From: Sphingopyxis sp. TUF1
Lineage (GTDB): Bacteria; Pseudomonadota; Alphaproteobacteria; Sphingomonadales; Sphingomonadaceae
Assembly (NCBI RefSeq): GCF_036687315.1
Contig: NZ_CP144683.1
Coordinates: forward strand, 3,170,001 to 3,234,000
Direction: 5' to 3'
DNA: 64,000 bases
Shown: piece by piece, positions 63,330 through 64,000 of the stretch
Position numbering within the stretch: position 1 is the first letter of the stretch
How the letters are laid out: the number at the start of each line of letters is the position of its first letter
Position numbers and translations under genes: made by a program
Notes under the pieces: generated by a model
Told to the model about the DNA's origin: nothing
What the model saw: only the letters and a program-made list of their open reading frames with translations
Databases searched by the model: none

Positions 63330-64000
63330 ATGATGCGAAGCCGTTTCCTGACAAGCGCTACCTTGGTCGCGGTGCTGGCGAGCGCACCCGCACCCGTCCC
63401 GCTCGCACTCGCGCAGCAAGCGCCCGAGCGCGGGCAAGGATATTGCCGCAACGCCGCCCCGTTGCCGCGGCTTGCGCCCGAGACGGCGGCGCAACAGCAG
63501 TCTGACCCGGGTTATAAGACCGAGGGGCGTGACGGACGCGGCCGCGCCGCGATGACGATGGCGGAGCCTCCGCCGCCCGCTCCGATGGCCCCGCCGCCGC
63601 TATCCTATGACAGCGCGGGAACAGTGTCGGAGGTCATGGTGACTGGATCGTGGGCTACAGCCGATGCCGCTCCGCCTGCCGCGACGTCACCGACCGAGGC
63701 GCGCATCCGGCCTCCGGTTCCGCCGCGCCCCTATCCGCAGCCGCAACCGCAATCGGGCATCCTGACTGCGGGTGAGCATGACGACCTGCTCAACCCCGAA
63801 CTTTATGCCGCCTATGTGAACCGCAATGGCAATCTGGGGCAGGAGGTGCGCGACCTGCCACGCGTCGACACGACGCGCGTCGTGACGGTGAAGGTCGCGG
63901 ACCGCAACGGCCAGCCGATCCCCTTCGCCGACGTGACCGTGACGTGCAGCGACGGCAACAGCATCACGATGGCGACGCACGCCGACGGGAGCGCCGCCTT
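63330..64000 (+). CDS. Secreted proline-rich protein of unknown function (partial, 3' end outside window)
   Basis: An open frame of at least 223 residues running off the window, so seen only in its 5' part. It has a signal peptide (M-M-R-S-R-F-L-T-S-A-T-L, cut near A-L-A-Q), a Pro/Ala-rich low-complexity stretch (residues about 70-150, with P-P-P-P-A-P-M-A-P-P-P and Y-P-Q-P-Q-P-Q), then a folded start (L-N-P-E-L-Y-A-A-Y-V-N-R) and a beta-sandwich-like segment (V-V-T-V-K-V-A-D-R-N-G-Q-P-I-P-F-A-D-V-T-V). The latter resembles carboxypeptidase-regulatory or Ig-like domains. GGGGAGG stands close before the ATG. The C-terminal domain, which would decide its function, is missing. Confidence 0.82.
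   Translation, partial: MMRSRFLTSATLVAVLASAPAPVPLALAQQAPERGQGYCRNAAPLPRLAPETAAQQQSDPGYKTEGRDGRGRAAMTMAEPPPPAPMAPPPLSYDSAGTVSEVMVTGSWATADAAPPAATSPTEARIRPPVPPRPYPQPQPQSGILTAGEHDDLLNPELYAAYVNRNGNLGQEVRDLPRVDTTRVVTVKVADRNGQPIPFADVTVTCSDGNSITMATHADGSAA

Overview
This is a high-GC chromosomal stretch from an alphaproteobacterium, most likely a Sphingomonadales member close to Sphingopyxis. The pointers are the scpA-scpB-tatABC order, an alphaproteobacterial GyrA, an ALAS-type hemA, the carboxyspermidine route to polyamines, a GGAAC-N17-CGTT (EcfG-type) promoter and a TTAA-N7-TTAA (CtrA-type) box. The dispersed palindromic repeats fit the same group. Genus is inferred from gene content, not from a marker gene. 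I see no tRNA, rRNA, insertion sequence, prophage or CRISPR array. Most of the window is core genome packed in short operons with many 4-base ATGA or GTGA overlaps.

Layout. 1-2640 (+): the end of scpA, scpB and tatABC. 2659-4442 (-): an entericidin-like lipoprotein behind an EcfG-type promoter, and mgtE. 4600-8299: cyclophilin, nitronate monooxygenase (-), nadC, an RNase T2 overlapping it, and a small putative membrane protein behind a CtrA-type box. 8621-12451 (-): DUF952 protein, gyrA and a short-chain dehydrogenase. 12562-16110 (+): a nucleotidyltransferase-like membrane protein, then an unknown helical protein overlapping a histidine-kinase-like protein that lacks the phosphoacceptor histidine. 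16265-20087 (-): a Crp/Fnr regulator, pyrG, secG and tpiA. 20269-32197 (+): ppiD, trpE, lolCD, gpx, dnaE and an acyl-CoA ligase. 32194-36500 (-): radical SAM protein, moaB, lytic transglycosylase and a degenerate uracil-DNA glycosylase homologue. 36619-46476 (+): ETF-QO, a TPR protein, ispE, N-formylglutamate amidohydrolase, ilvD, a lipoprotein, the NAD(P)HX repair enzyme and an RNA methyltransferase. 46477-48791 (-): two MAPEG proteins and an MFS permease.

48880-56082 is a polyamine region. Ornithine decarboxylase makes putrescine, a carboxynorspermidine/carboxyspermidine synthase (saccharopine dehydrogenase fold) joins it to aspartate semialdehyde, and the matching decarboxylase (nspC) gives spermidine. 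Ornithine decarboxylase starts at TTG behind a structured leader. It is divergent from a thioredoxin-reductase-like flavoprotein fused to a cyclic-nucleotide-binding domain. 56147-64000 holds a threonine dehydratase, a lipoprotein, cytochrome b561, a nitroreductase overlapping hemA, murI, plsY, dprA and the start of a proline-rich secreted protein.

Most intergenic gaps longer than 70 bases are filled by palindromic repeats, which fall into at least five sequence families. The items most worth a second look are the kinase-dead sensor pair (13832-16110), the ornithine decarboxylase leader (50074-50180), the nucleotidyltransferase-like membrane protein (12562-13773), the degenerate UDG (35712-36500) and the structured gap 23949-24183.
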